From Niveispirillum fermenti (GTDB taxonomy: Bacteria > Pseudomonadota > Alphaproteobacteria > Azospirillales > Azospirillaceae), in assembly GCF_048066175.1 (NCBI RefSeq), contig NZ_JBLTXA010000018.1, positions 22,598 through 86,597 of the forward strand: 64,000 nucleotides of DNA, written 5' to 3'. Position numbers and translations under genes: made by a program. The notes under the pieces were generated by a model. It was not told the origin of the DNA. It worked only from the letters and a program-made list of their open reading frames with translations, and searched no databases. Shown here in pieces: positions 34,674 through 45,948 of this stretch; the stretch's first letter is position 1; each line of letters starts with the position of its first letter.

Positions 34674-36044
34674 TTACCGATAGGCGACCAGATCGCCATC
34701 CTCCGTGAGGATATACAGCGTTTCGCCGGCCACCACAGGCGCCTGTATCGCAGGGCCGGGCAGCTTCGTGCGCTTCTGGACGCCCCCGTCGGACAGCGAC
34801 AGTTCCACCAGCTCGCCCTGATTGTTGGTCAGCAGCAGCCGTCCGCCAGCCACCAGCGGCCCCGTCCACAGGATCGGGTCTTCCCGGTCCTCCGGGTCTT
34901 CCCACTGGTCGAGCTGGCTGATCCAGCGGATACGGCCATCCGCGCGGGTCATGGCGACGACCTGGCAATCGTTCGTCGTCACAAAGATCCAGTCCCCGAC
35001 CACGGCCGGCGTGGTGATGCCGCCGATATCCTGTTCCCAGACCCGCTGGCCCGACCGGATATCCACGGCCACCATGCGGCCGGAATGGCTGATGGCATAG
35101 GCCACGCCGCCGGCGATGACCGGAAGGCCGCGAATATCGGCCAGACCCGTCAGGTTCTCGCCACGGCGGAAGGCCGCCAGGCTGTCCTGCCAGGCCTGTC
35201 GCCCATTCTCCACGCGCAGCGCGAAAAGCTCGCCAGAGGAATAGGGCACAATGGCCGTGTCACCCTCGATCGCCGCCGCCGATCCGCCCAGAAGGGCCGC
35301 CGGCTCCAGAAAGCCCGTGTGATACCATTGCAGCGCGCCATTGTCGGCCGACAGGGAAATCACCTGATTATCGACAGCCGAGACGAAGACACGCCCCTCC
35401 AGCACCGTGGGAGCGGAGCGAATCGGGCCGGCAATCCGCCGGCGCCAGACGACATCGCCGGTTTCGCTGTCCATCGCGACGGCTTCACCGAACCCGTTGG
35501 TGGTGTAGACGCGACCGCCATGCACGGCCACCCCGCCACCGAAGGCCGAACCCTCCTGCTTCTCGCGCAGGACATTGCGGCGCCAGACACGCCGGCCCGT
35601 GGCAGCGTCCAGCACATGCAGATCATAGTCGGTGTCCAGCACATAGGCACGGCCCCCGGCGATGACGGGACCGGCCAGCAGGCGCCGGCTGCTGCTCGAC
35701 CCCTCGACGCTGGCACTCCATACCCGCTTCAGGTTGGCGCCCAGCGCCACATGGCCGGGATTATGGGCGGGATTGCCACCGGCCTGTGCCCAATCGGCAT
35801 TGACCACGGCTTCCGGCAGGGCAACCTCCGTGGCCGCGACCTGCGGGTCGACTTCCAATTGCTGCTGGAATTGCAGCACCGAGATGCGGCTGCCGCCCAG
35901 CTTGGGCGCATCGTCGTCACTGCTGAACCAGTCGGTGATGCCGCAGCCCGACAACAGCAGGCAGGCCAGCAGCGGCGCGGCCACCCGGGCGGCCAGCCGG
36001 TAGGGGCGGCGGGACGGGGCGGTGGAATGGGTGGTGATGACCAT
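34674..36044 (-). CDS. bamB: Outer-membrane assembly lipoprotein BamB (PQQ-like beta-propeller)
   Basis: The start ATG at 36044 gives a lipoprotein signal peptide with lipobox LLSGC (Cys34). The rest, about residues 85-456, is a series of beta-propeller blades with repeated 'GR..W' turns (for example 'ATGRRVWRRNV', 'GDVVWRRRIAG', 'GQRVWEQDI'). BamB is a subunit of the BAM complex that inserts outer-membrane proteins. Order yfgM-like, bamB, der is a conserved operon. Confidence 0.93.
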   Translation of the reverse strand: MVITTHSTAPSRRPYRLAARVAAPLLACLLLSGCGITDWFSSDDDAPKLGGSRISVLQFQQQLEVDPQVAATEVALPEAVVNADWAQAGGNPAHNPGHVALGANLKRVWSASVEGSSSSRRLLAGPVIAGGRAYVLDTDYDLHVLDAATGRRVWRRNVLREKQEGSAFGGGVAVHGGRVYTTNGFGEAVAMDSETGDVVWRRRIAGPIRSAPTVLEGRVFVSAVDNQVISLSADNGALQWYHTGFLEPAALLGGSAAAIEGDTAIVPYSSGELFALRVENGRQAWQDSLAAFRRGENLTGLADIRGLPVIAGGVAYAISHSGRMVAVDIRSGQRVWEQDIGGITTPAVVGDWIFVTTNDCQVVAMTRADGRIRWISQLDQWEDPEDREDPILWTGPLVAGGRLLLTNNQGELVELSLSDGGVQKRTKLPGPAIQAPVVAGETLYILTEDGDLVAYR

Positions 36045-36063
36045 CTGATCCTGGTTCCTGGAC

Positions 36064-36732
36064 TTATTGCGGCGCCGCGTGCAGGGCGGCCAGTTCGGTG
36101 GCACGGGCGCGCAACGCCTGTGGCGCCGTGCTGTCCTCGGAAAGCTGCTTCAGCAGCGCCTGGGCGTCGACCATGTCGCCGGCACGGATCGACAGCAAGG
36201 CCGCCGTCTCCAGGGCGGAAGCCCGCCAGGCATTGCCCGCCTTCAACAGGGGCTCCAGCCGGATGCGCAGCGCCTTGGCATCGCCGTCATCCGCCTGATG
36301 CTGAACGGACAGCAGCAAGGCCATGTCCCGCAAGGCGGGATCGGCACCGCCATCACCGGCGATGGCATCGTAAAGCGCCAGGGCCTGGTCACGCTGGCCA
36401 TCACGGGCACGCAGCCCGGCCTCGTACAGGCGGGCCAGGGTCGCATGGCCGCCGCCCAGCCTGGCGGCGGCCTGCGACAGCGCCTCTGCCGCAGCCCTGG
36501 TATCGGGTGCGGTGCCTTCCGCCGCCGGCCGAAGCGGCGCCAGCGCCTGGCTCAGCACCGCCGTCCGATTCTCCATCTGGGCCGAACGCCAGTATTTCCA
36601 GCCGACATTGCCGGCCGTGGCCGCGACGACCAGAACCGCAGCGCCGATGACAATACCGCCATACCGCTTCCAGAAAGACAGAAGCTGTTCACGACGGAGG
36701 TCTTCGTCAACTTCACGAAAGATATCGGACAT
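36064..36732 (-). CDS. YfgM-like TPR membrane protein
   Basis: The 222-residue protein opens with 'MSDIFREVDEDLRREQLLSF', then one transmembrane helix (about residues 28-48, 'YGGIVIGAAVLVVAATAGNV') and a periplasmic TPR-like helical domain. This is the pattern of YfgM, an ancillary SecYEG/chaperone network protein. It is the first gene of the bamB-der operon, with 19 nt to bamB. Confidence 0.88.
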   Translation of the reverse strand: MSDIFREVDEDLRREQLLSFWKRYGGIVIGAAVLVVAATAGNVGWKYWRSAQMENRTAVLSQALAPLRPAAEGTAPDTRAAAEALSQAAARLGGGHATLARLYEAGLRARDGQRDQALALYDAIAGDGGADPALRDMALLLSVQHQADDGDAKALRIRLEPLLKAGNAWRASALETAALLSIRAGDMVDAQALLKQLSEDSTAPQALRARATELAALHAAPQ

Positions 36733-37049
36733 GCATCACCCTCGGCCGGTCGCCGAACCGATTGAACAAAGGGCGGCGATAGCAGACACCCCGCCCCCGG
36801 TCAAGGCGGCTGCCCCGCAGCCACCCCACTTGCACGCCGGTTCCCGGCATAACAAGCGGCGTGGCCGGCACCACCATACGATGCTTTCTGGCAATTGCAG
36901 GGCAAAAAGCGAAGGCGGGCGGTGCCTGTCGGCTGCGCCCGCCCATCTGGGTCCATCATGCCTTGCCCGCCCCGCCCCTTGTCCGCCCGCCGATTGTCCG
37001 CCCCGACGTCCCGCGGCGGGTCGCGCACAGGAAGTGCGGGCAAGCGGCA
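36733..37049. other. 317-bp gap between the YfgM-like gene and the downstream end of the regulator gene
   Basis: It holds the promoter region of the yfgM-bamB-der operon on its left and the terminator at 36914-36943 of the regulator gene on its right. No coding sequence is supported. Confidence 0.6.
36914..36943 (-). terminator. Rho-independent terminator after the first LuxR-type regulator
   Basis: GGCGGGCG and CGCCCGCC pair around a 14-nt loop. In minus-strand direction the stem is followed by TTCGCTTTTTG. It ends the transcript of the regulator at 37050 after a 3' UTR of about 100 nt. Confidence 0.6.
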
Positions 37050-37724
37050 TCACGCCTGGGTGGCAACCGGGTCAATGGCGGGCAGGTCCAGCCAATCGGC
37101 AGCAACCATCGCCTGGGTACGGTTGCGCACGCCGAGGGCCTTGAAAATGGCGGTGATGTGGATCTTCACGGTGCCAACCGTCAGATCCAGCGCCTCCGCA
37201 ATTTCCAGATTGCTGCGGCCGGTGCGGATCATGGAAAGGATCTCACGCTGGCGCGGGGTCAGTTGCTTGCCCGCATCCTCACGGAAGAAACCGGCCGGTA
37301 CCGGGCCTGCAACCGTCATCAGGGGCTCCCCGCCCGGCCGCATGGCCACGACGGGCGGCACGAACACCCCGCCATCGCGAACGACGTCCAGCGCGTTGGC
37401 CAGTTCGTCGGCCACATCGCTGCGCCGGACATAGGCGCGCGCGCCCTCGCCCAGCGCCGCCCGCATACGGTCGGGATCATTGCCGCCGATGGCCACCAGC
37501 GGCACCTGCGGGCAATGCTGCACGAATTCCTTGATGATGCCGCGCGCCGCCATGGTGATCGACACCAGGCCCACCAGTTCCGCATCGGGATATGCCTGCG
37601 CATAACGGCGCAACTCGGCCAGGTCCGGCACCTCATCCACCGCCTCCACCCCATTGATCCGGCGGACAAGTTGCCGGACACGGGTGACGAAGGCAGCTTC
37701 ATGATCGATCAGTATAAGACGCAT
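37050..37724 (-). CDS. NarL/LuxR-type regulator with degenerate receiver domain
   Basis: The 224-residue protein has a receiver-like N-terminal half and a C-terminal LuxR helix-turn-helix (LTPRQREILSMIRTGRSN, then 'EIAEALDLTVGTVKIHITAI'). In the receiver the phospho-acceptor Asp is missing: the strand reads ELVGLVSITM, with Val54/Ser55 where Asp is expected, and the conserved Lys is replaced (AYVRRSD). It is therefore probably not controlled by phosphorylation in the usual way. It is an orphan regulator with no kinase nearby and sits next to a second one with an intact receiver. Confidence 0.88.
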   Translation of the reverse strand: MRLILIDHEAAFVTRVRQLVRRINGVEAVDEVPDLAELRRYAQAYPDAELVGLVSITMAARGIIKEFVQHCPQVPLVAIGGNDPDRMRAALGEGARAYVRRSDVADELANALDVVRDGGVFVPPVVAMRPGGEPLMTVAGPVPAGFFREDAGKQLTPRQREILSMIRTGRSNLEIAEALDLTVGTVKIHITAIFKALGVRNRTQAMVAADWLDLPAIDPVATQA

Positions 37725-37786
37725 TGCTTACGGCCTCTAGGCTCAATCCGCAACCTGCCATGGATGCGGGACACCAGATTTTCCCC

Positions 37787-37815
37787 ACTATACACGAGCT
37801 TTCTGCTTCCTACAA
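37787..37815 (-). promoter_or_regulatory. Sigma-70-type promoter of the first LuxR-type regulator
   Basis: On the minus strand TTGTAG and TATAGT are separated by 17 bases. The predicted start near 37780 gives a leader of about 55 nt. Confidence 0.5.
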
Positions 37816-38159
37816 TTTTATGCAGCGCCCATGATGAACTTGGCAAGAGCGGCGGATAACCGCCGGTGCTGCCTCCGTCCATGGGAGGCCGGCATCGCCA
37901 CCGGCGACCAACCGCAGGTCGCAAGGCGACCCCAACCCCCAAGGGTGGGAGTATACTTTCAGTTTTCTGACCAAATCATGAACATGCATCCTCTATTCTT
38001 TCCACGGGATTTACCTGAAATCCGCAGAAATTTTTCACCGCCACGAGGCTATGCGCCCCTTGACCGCCAATTCTAATGGATTTTTTTTAAAAGGTAATGC
38101 CCCGGCAACATGCTATGCGTCAGGATAGCGCACAGGAGCCGCCCCGCCGAAGAAAAACA

Positions 38160-38187
38160 GGTGGCGACTTCATTTGAAGTCGCCACC
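38160..38187 (-). terminator. Rho-independent terminator after the second LuxR-type regulator
   Basis: GGTGGCGACTTCA and TGAAGTCGCCACC form a perfect 13-bp stem, followed on the minus strand by TGTTTTTC. Confidence 0.8.
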
Positions 38188-38294
38188 ATGCAATTGAAAA
38201 CATACGATTATGTGGGACTAGCATCAGCCATATGCCCTGCCGTGGGCACGGCGTTCGTAAACGCGACACCCATAACGACAGGGGATGGGGACGC

Positions 38295-38993
38295 TCAAGC
38301 CGTGGCCCCGACAGCCTCTTCGGCCTGGTCGGAGTTCGCCGCCGTGACAGAATCACTCTGCCCGATTCCATTGTTCATGGCCCAGATCGCGGCCTGGGTA
38401 CGGTTCACGGCGTTTATCTTGCGCAGCAGGCTTTTGAGATGGACCTTCACCGTGGCCTCGGTGATCCCCAATGCGTTGGCGATCACCTTGTTGCTGTCGC
38501 CATCGATCAGGCAGCGGAGGATCTGCATTTCCCGCTGGGACAACCCCTTTCGCAGGGTATTCAATTCAGACGGCGGCGACTGGACCTGGCCAGCGACCAG
38601 CAGATCGGCCAGATGCGTCGGAAAGACCTTCTCCCCCATCATGACCAGTTTCAGCGACTGGGCCAGCGCCTCCGCCGACATGTCCTTCAGCAGATAGCCG
38701 GCAGCGCCGGCCTCCAGCGCCCCGGTCAGGCGGCGGGCACACAGGCTGGCCGTCAGGATGACGACAAGGGCGCCGGGCACATGCCGCCGGACCCGGGCGA
38801 TCTGGGCCAGGGCGGACGGGTCCTCACCCGGATCGATCAGGATCAGGTCGGCCTTCGGCTGGTCGAGCGCCAGAATTTCGTCCGCACTGCCATATTCGCC
38901 CGCCACGCTGAACGGCACATCCAGCAGCAGCCGGGCCAACCCCTCGCGGAACAACTTGTTCACGTCGATCAGAATGACGCTCTGCATCTCCAT
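38295..38993 (-). CDS. NarL/LuxR-type response regulator
   Basis: The start ATG at 38993 has GGAG 8 nt upstream; longer in-frame extensions lack a ribosome site. The 232-residue protein keeps the receiver acid residue Asp10, phospho-acceptor Asp54 (LILIDPGED) and the Lys in GYLLKD, and has a C-terminal LuxR helix-turn-helix (LSQREMQILRCLIDGDSN, 'GITEATVKVHLKSLLRKI'). No cognate kinase lies nearby. It resembles its neighbour at 37050 in layout but not in the phosphorylation site. Confidence 0.9.
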   Translation of the reverse strand: MEMQSVILIDVNKLFREGLARLLLDVPFSVAGEYGSADEILALDQPKADLILIDPGEDPSALAQIARVRRHVPGALVVILTASLCARRLTGALEAGAAGYLLKDMSAEALAQSLKLVMMGEKVFPTHLADLLVAGQVQSPPSELNTLRKGLSQREMQILRCLIDGDSNKVIANALGITEATVKVHLKSLLRKINAVNRTQAAIWAMNNGIGQSDSVTAANSDQAEEAVGATA

Positions 38994-39697
38994 ATCGCTC
39001 ACTCCAGCACAGCCCGTGGCGCCCGATCGCCTGGCAAGTCCCTCCCGGTCGTGGGTAGTCTGGCCATGGGCAAGTTCAATCCCTTCAGAGAATAGCCTCA
39101 AGCGAACGAGACCAACACCCTTCGAAGGCATTAATTCGCGTTTACTTTAGGCATATAACAGCCTAATGGCCACAGAATCGCCCGATTTAGGCCGCGGATG
39201 TGTCCTTTTTCCGAACCTGAAGTTCCATAATCATTTACTTACGGCCGAGGGTGATAGTTACTCTGTCATAAGAAAAATGGTGTGCCTTATTTGAAAATTG
39301 GCCCTAATTTCGTTTCAATGAAACCCAACCACCGGCACACGCCCCAAGCGGACAAGCCTTGTCATCTGAACAGGCGGAACCCTAAGGGGCGGAGGAGGTG
39401 CCGGCGCCGCGGAGAAATGGGGTCGGGCGCATCGCTACACCCATGCGCCAGACGCAGGGCAACGCAAGCCCTGTAACATGGCTTCTTTTGCACTGCACCA
39501 TACCCAGGCACGGTGGCGCCATGTCGCGGATACCTGAATCGCCCTTCAAGTGTAAGGGCTTAGCCCGTTTGGGGAATGCAGGGGGAAGTATCGGGGATTC
39601 CGGGGGCCGCGGCGATATAGCGCGGGAAATGTCCACCGGTAACCATCGTCACGACCCTGCCCACGACCCTGCCATGGGGTGGGGGTCGTCTTGGCAC

Positions 39698-39726
39698 TTG
39701 CACGATACCGGTAACGGAGTCATATT
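39698..39726 (+). promoter_or_regulatory. Promoter of the small-RNA candidate at 39732
   Basis: TTGCAC and CATATT are separated by 17 bases. The inferred transcription start is about 39732, just before the first hairpin of the RNA. Confidence 0.55.
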
Positions 39727-39731
39727 GTGCA

Positions 39732-39811
39732 TCGCAGCACGTTGTGCTGCTTGCCCTTATCGGGCGTTTCCTCCCTAAACTCAGGCCGCTCTCGTAGCGG
39801 CCTTTTCTTTT
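39732..39811 (+). ncRNA. Candidate trans-acting small RNA with anti-Shine-Dalgarno CCUCCC
   Basis: Within about 80 nt the sequence has a perfect hairpin (GCAGCAC-GTT-GTGCTGC), a second small hairpin (GCCC-TTATC-GGGC), a single-stranded TTTCCTCCCT stretch complementary to ribosome binding sites, and a terminator (GGCCGCT-CTCGT-AGCGGCC followed by TTTTCTTTT). A promoter lies directly upstream. This layout is that of alphaproteobacterial Hfq-type or CCUCC-motif small RNAs. No open reading frame fits. Confidence 0.65.
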
Positions 39812-40150
39812 GGCCGCTGCCAAGGCGCGCCACCAACCCCGCTTGCGCAACAAGCTGACGGCACCGACCTGCGTGAGGACTATTTCTTTCAAATGCCGGG
39901 GATCGTCAAGCAGTTTTATTCCGGACAGCATGAAATAGGCACATATGCAGACAATACCCGCCCAGGGCGCGGCGGGGCCATGCATGCGCAAATTATTGGC
40001 GAAACAGACAAGCGGTTCCTGTGGGACATGTCTAGGGCCATCAAATTCAATGATTTACGGCAATGGCCATCGGTATGGACGGGACAATCCACGACCCGGC
40101 GGCCGATCGGTGGAGCGACCGGACGGGGATTGGCAATCTATGGCGGTGTG

Positions 40151-40537
40151 CTACCCCGCCAGCCCTTCCAGGATGGGGCAATCCGGCCGGTCATCGCCAT
40201 GGCAGCGGTCGGCGAGTTGTCGCAGGGTGGCGCGCATGGCCTGCAGCTCCGCGATCTTGCGATCCAGCGTGTCGATATGGGCGAGCGCCAGTTTCTTGAC
40301 CTCGCCGCTGCTCCGCGACCGGTCGCGCCACAGGCGCAGCAGCCCATCCAGATCGGCCAGCGGGAAGCCAAGGTCACGGGCATGGCGGATGAAGCGCAGG
40401 GCGTGGATGTCGGCCGTGTCATAGATGCGGTAGCCGCCCGCCGTGCGGGCCACCGACGGAATCAGGCCGATCGCTTCATAATGCCGGATCATCTTGGCCG
40501 ACACGCCCGACGTGCGGGCCGCCTCGCCGATATTCAT
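40151..40537 (-). CDS. cueR: Copper-responsive MerR regulator CueR
   Basis: The 128-residue protein has the MerR winged helix (MNIGEAARTSGVSAKMIRHY), the dimer helix and the CueR metal-binding loop with Cys112 and Cys120 (RCHGDDRPDCPIL). It activates copA when Cu(I) binds. A strong GGAGGT precedes the ATG. It lies 67 nt downstream of copA and may be co-transcribed; its expected operator is present before copA. Confidence 0.94.
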   Translation of the reverse strand: MNIGEAARTSGVSAKMIRHYEAIGLIPSVARTAGGYRIYDTADIHALRFIRHARDLGFPLADLDGLLRLWRDRSRSSGEVKKLALAHIDTLDRKIAELQAMRATLRQLADRCHGDDRPDCPILEGLAG

Positions 40538-40553
40538 GGGACCTCCTTCCTTT

Positions 40554-40571
40554 TACCGTCGGCATGAATGA
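40554..40571. repeat. 18-nt exact repeat, copy 1
   Basis: TACCGTCGGCATGAATGA occurs here, in the copA-cueR gap, and again at 50392-50409. Its role is unknown. Confidence 0.4.
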
Positions 40572-40604
40572 TCGTGTTCTGGCCAAACCTTTTGACCGAC
40601 AATA

Positions 40605-43016
40605 TCATCCTCCGGGGCGCCAGCGGCGCAGCGTCAGGGCATTGGTGACGACACAGACGCTGGACAGCGCCATCGCCGCGCCGGCCAGCATCGGATTGAG
40701 CAAGCCCGCCATGGCCAACGGCACCCCCACCACATTATAGATGAAGGCCCAGAACAGGTTCTGACGGATCTTGATCACCGTCCGGCGTGAAACCGCGATG
40801 GCATCGGCCACCAGGGACGGATCGCCGCGCATCAGTGTCACCCCGGCCGCACGCATGGCGATATCGGTGCCCGTGCCCATGGCGATGCCGATATCGGCGG
40901 CGGCCAAGGCCGGGGCATCGTTGATACCATCCCCCACCATCGCCACGACATTGCCGGCGGATTTCAACCGGGCCAGAGCCGCTCCCTTATCCTCCGGCAA
41001 AAGACCGGCCTGGACATCATCCAGCCCCAGACCGGCGGCAACGGCCGCGGCCGCCCCCTGACTATCCCCCGTCAGCATGATGCTGCGCACGCCCAGCGCC
41101 CGCAACCGGGCGATGGCGGCCGGCGCCGTGTGCTTGACCCTGTCACCAAAGGCGATCAGGCCCAGCGCCTGCCCGTCCGCCGCCAGATAGGACAGGGTGC
41201 GGCCCCGCACGGCCGGGTCGGCCGCCGCCGCGGCCAGCACACCGATATCGATGCCACGCTCAACCATCAGCCGTTCATTGCCCAGCAGCAGGGCGCGCCC
41301 GTCGGCCCGCCCCTCCACCCCACGGCCGGCCAGGGTGCGGACGGTCGCCGCGGCCGGAACATCGGGCATGGCATCCAACACGGCGCGGGCCAGGGGGTGG
41401 GCGCTGCCGGCCTGCAGCGCAGCGGCAAGGCGCAGAATATCCGCTTCCCCCAGCCCCGCCGCCCGGCGCACCGCCAGCACGGCCGGTTTCCCGTCCGTCA
41501 GCGTCCCCGTCTTGTCGAAAGCCACACAGGTGATGTCGCGGGCACGTTCCAACGCCTCGGCATCCCGGATCAGGATGCCGGCGCGTGCGGCGACCCCCAT
41601 GCCCACCATCAGCGCCGTGGGTGTGGCCAGTCCCAGCGCACAGGGACAGGCGATGACCAGGACGGACACGGCATTGACCATCGCCCGTTCCAGCCCCACC
41701 CCGGCCAGCAGCCAGCCGGCCAGGGTCAGGATCGCCAGGACCAGGATCACGGGCACGAAAACGGCACTGACCTTGTCCACCAGACGCTGGATGGGCGCCT
41801 TGGCGGCGCCGGCCGCCTCCACCATGCGGATGACGCGGGACAGGGTGCTGTCGGCCCCCAGCGCGTCGGCGCGCACGGCGATGAACCCGTCCAGGTTCAT
41901 GGCGCCTCCCGTCACCCGCCCGTCCGGCCCCCGCGCCACCGGCAGGCTTTCGCCCGTGATCATGCTTTCATCCAGATGGGTCTCCCCTTCCAGAATGGCG
42001 CCATCCACAGGCACCACCTCTCCCGGACGGACCAGGGCGACATCGCCACGCCGCACCTGTTCCAGCGGCAGCACCTGCTCCCCACCGTCGCGGCGGATGC
42101 GGGCCACCTGCGGGCGCAGGGCCATCAGGGCCTCGATGGCGGCCCCCGTCCTGCGCCGGGCCCGGTCCTCCAGCCAGCGGCCCAGCAGCAGCATCGCGAT
42201 GATGACAGCCGATGCCTCATAGTAAAGATGGGGCATGTGACCGGGATGGGCGGTCAGCAGCAGCCAGCCGGACAGGCCCCAGCCGGCCAGCGTGCCCAGC
42301 ACCACCAGCACATCCATGCTTGCGGTTCCGTGGCGCAAGGCCCGCCACGCCCCCCGGTAGAAGGGCCAGCCCAGCCCGAACTGCACGATGGACCCCAACG
42401 CCAACTGGGCCAGCGGCGGCAAGGCCGGCCCTCCCAGCATCGGCGACAGCAGTGGCAGGCAGAGTGCCAAGGCCACACCCGCCCGCGCGCCTTCCCCCCG
42501 CCAGGCTGTATCGGCCAGGGTGCGGCCGGGGCCAGCGGCGACGGTCCCGCCCGCTTCCGGCACAGGACCGGCGGTGGGGAACGGCGCGTCCTCCGCCATC
42601 GCCACGCCATAACCGGCATCCGTCACGGCCGCCGCCAAATCGATGCGATCCACGCCCGCACCGTCCACAAGGGCGATGCCCGTGGGCTGGGAGATGGTCA
42701 CATCGATGACACCGGGCACGGCGCGCAGCGCCTTTTCCACCCTGACGGCGCAGGACGCACAGCGCAGCCCCGTCAATGCCAAGCGATGGCTGTCGGTGCG
42801 TGCTGGGTATCCGGCTTGCGACAATACCTCCACAATCGCGGCCGGCAGCGACGGCCCGGCATCGGACGCGGGCGTGACAATCACCTTCCCCCCGGCCAGG
42901 TCGACATTGACCCAAGCCACGCCTGCCACCTGTTGCACGGCCTTTTCCACGCGGGCAGCACAGGCCGCACAACGCATGCCCGTGACGGGCAGGGACAGGA
43001 TGCTGGACAACATCAT
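40605..43016 (-). CDS. copA: Cu(I)-exporting P-type ATPase CopA
   Basis: The 803-residue protein has two N-terminal heavy-metal domains with MRCAACAARVEKA (Cys16/Cys19) and LRCASCAVRVEKA, a CPC membrane motif (ACPCALGLATPTALM), the phosphorylation motif DKTGTLTDGKP, and the hinge 'MVGDGINDAPALAAADIGIA' region. It pumps Cu(I) out of the cytoplasm. The start ATG at 43016 has GGGGAG upstream. A CueR-type promoter lies at 43142-43172. Confidence 0.96.
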   Translation of the reverse strand: MMLSSILSLPVTGMRCAACAARVEKAVQQVAGVAWVNVDLAGGKVIVTPASDAGPSLPAAIVEVLSQAGYPARTDSHRLALTGLRCASCAVRVEKALRAVPGVIDVTISQPTGIALVDGAGVDRIDLAAAVTDAGYGVAMAEDAPFPTAGPVPEAGGTVAAGPGRTLADTAWRGEGARAGVALALCLPLLSPMLGGPALPPLAQLALGSIVQFGLGWPFYRGAWRALRHGTASMDVLVVLGTLAGWGLSGWLLLTAHPGHMPHLYYEASAVIIAMLLLGRWLEDRARRRTGAAIEALMALRPQVARIRRDGGEQVLPLEQVRRGDVALVRPGEVVPVDGAILEGETHLDESMITGESLPVARGPDGRVTGGAMNLDGFIAVRADALGADSTLSRVIRMVEAAGAAKAPIQRLVDKVSAVFVPVILVLAILTLAGWLLAGVGLERAMVNAVSVLVIACPCALGLATPTALMVGMGVAARAGILIRDAEALERARDITCVAFDKTGTLTDGKPAVLAVRRAAGLGEADILRLAAALQAGSAHPLARAVLDAMPDVPAAATVRTLAGRGVEGRADGRALLLGNERLMVERGIDIGVLAAAAADPAVRGRTLSYLAADGQALGLIAFGDRVKHTAPAAIARLRALGVRSIMLTGDSQGAAAAVAAGLGLDDVQAGLLPEDKGAALARLKSAGNVVAMVGDGINDAPALAAADIGIAMGTGTDIAMRAAGVTLMRGDPSLVADAIAVSRRTVIKIRQNLFWAFIYNVVGVPLAMAGLLNPMLAGAAMALSSVCVVTNALTLRRWRPGG

Positions 43017-43141
43017 TCATCTCCCCCCGGCCAGGAATGACCGGTCCGTGAATGGCCGCAAGCAGACAGGATCAGGGTGGGGCCGCGCATTGACCTGGGG
43101 CAAGGCCCGCCGGAATCCCGCAAGCATCGGCATCGCTTCCC

Positions 43142-43172
43142 GTTCTGGACCTTCCCATCATGGGAGGGTCAA
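43142..43172 (-). promoter_or_regulatory. CueR-dependent copA promoter
   Basis: On the minus strand TTGACC and CAGAAC are separated by 19 bases, the overlong spacer of MerR-type promoters, and the spacer carries the near-perfect inverted repeat ACCTTCCCAT-C-ATGGGAGGGT (43149-43169). This closely follows known CueR boxes. The leader to copA is about 120 nt. Confidence 0.8.
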
Positions 43173-43177
43173 GGCCA

Positions 43178-43256
43178 AAAAAAGCCCCGCCGTTGGAAAC
43201 GGCGGGGTTTGAAGGCGGGAACTTCTGGGAGGGAAACAACAGAAGATGTTGCTGAA
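43178..43256 (-). ncRNA. Candidate small RNA upstream of copA with anti-Shine-Dalgarno CCCUCCC
   Basis: On the minus strand a strong terminator (AACGGCGGGG paired with CCCCGCCGTT, loop of 3, then seven T) ends at 43178 although no gene lies upstream of it on that strand. Reading back, the transcript would carry a hairpin CAACA-TCTTC-TGTTG and a single-stranded TTTCCCTCCC. TATAAC at 43262-43267 could be the -10; the -35 is poor. The terminator also insulates the copA promoter 6 nt away. Confidence 0.45.
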
Positions 43257-43444
43257 CACGGGTTATAAGCCGGGACCGTTATGGATTGGTTAAGAGCCGG
43301 GGCCGCCAACGCTGGTCTGTCCTGCGCTGGTGTCGGGGCCGATCGGGGCCGGCGGCCATCCCGCCTATCCCGCCTGGATGCTTTTCCCGCCCGGCCCGAT
43401 GCGCTATGACCGCAACCCCGGTCATTGCCCCAAGGGTTCGGTTC

Positions 43445-45844
<2,400 letters not shown>

Positions 45845-45948
45845 GGCCGTCAGGTTCCCCCGAAATTTGCCGCAATCGGATGTAATTCCATGTCGGCCAA
45901 TCAATCAGGCGCTGTACCGGCGCCTGAAACGGGGGAAGACAGGGCGTC

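Larger units (their letters stand above)
37725..38294. other. 570-bp gap between the two LuxR-type regulator genes
   Basis: It contains the promoter of the first regulator (37787-37815), the terminator of the second (38160-38187) and AT-rich stretches around 37970-38100. No credible coding sequence is visible. Confidence 0.6.
38994..40150. other. 1.16-kb non-coding region between a regulator gene and cueR
   Basis: The stretch 39130-39340 is unusually AT-rich for this genome. The right part holds a small-RNA candidate at 39732-39811. Short reading frames here have no ribosome site and no coding-like composition. Confidence 0.6.

Noticed and set aside
33456..36650. A 1064-codon plus-strand reading frame opposite der, bamB and the YfgM-like gene
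   Set aside because: It is antisense to three genes with clear family motifs and its translation has no domain-like composition; it is a product of high GC.
39131..39145. TTAA-N7-TTAC resembling a CtrA box upstream of the LuxR-type regulator
   Set aside because: One mismatch to TTAA-N7-TTAA in an AT-rich stretch is weak evidence.
39398..39778. A 126-codon plus-strand frame in the non-coding region before cueR
   Set aside because: No ribosome site, odd composition, and it overlaps the small-RNA promoter and hairpins.
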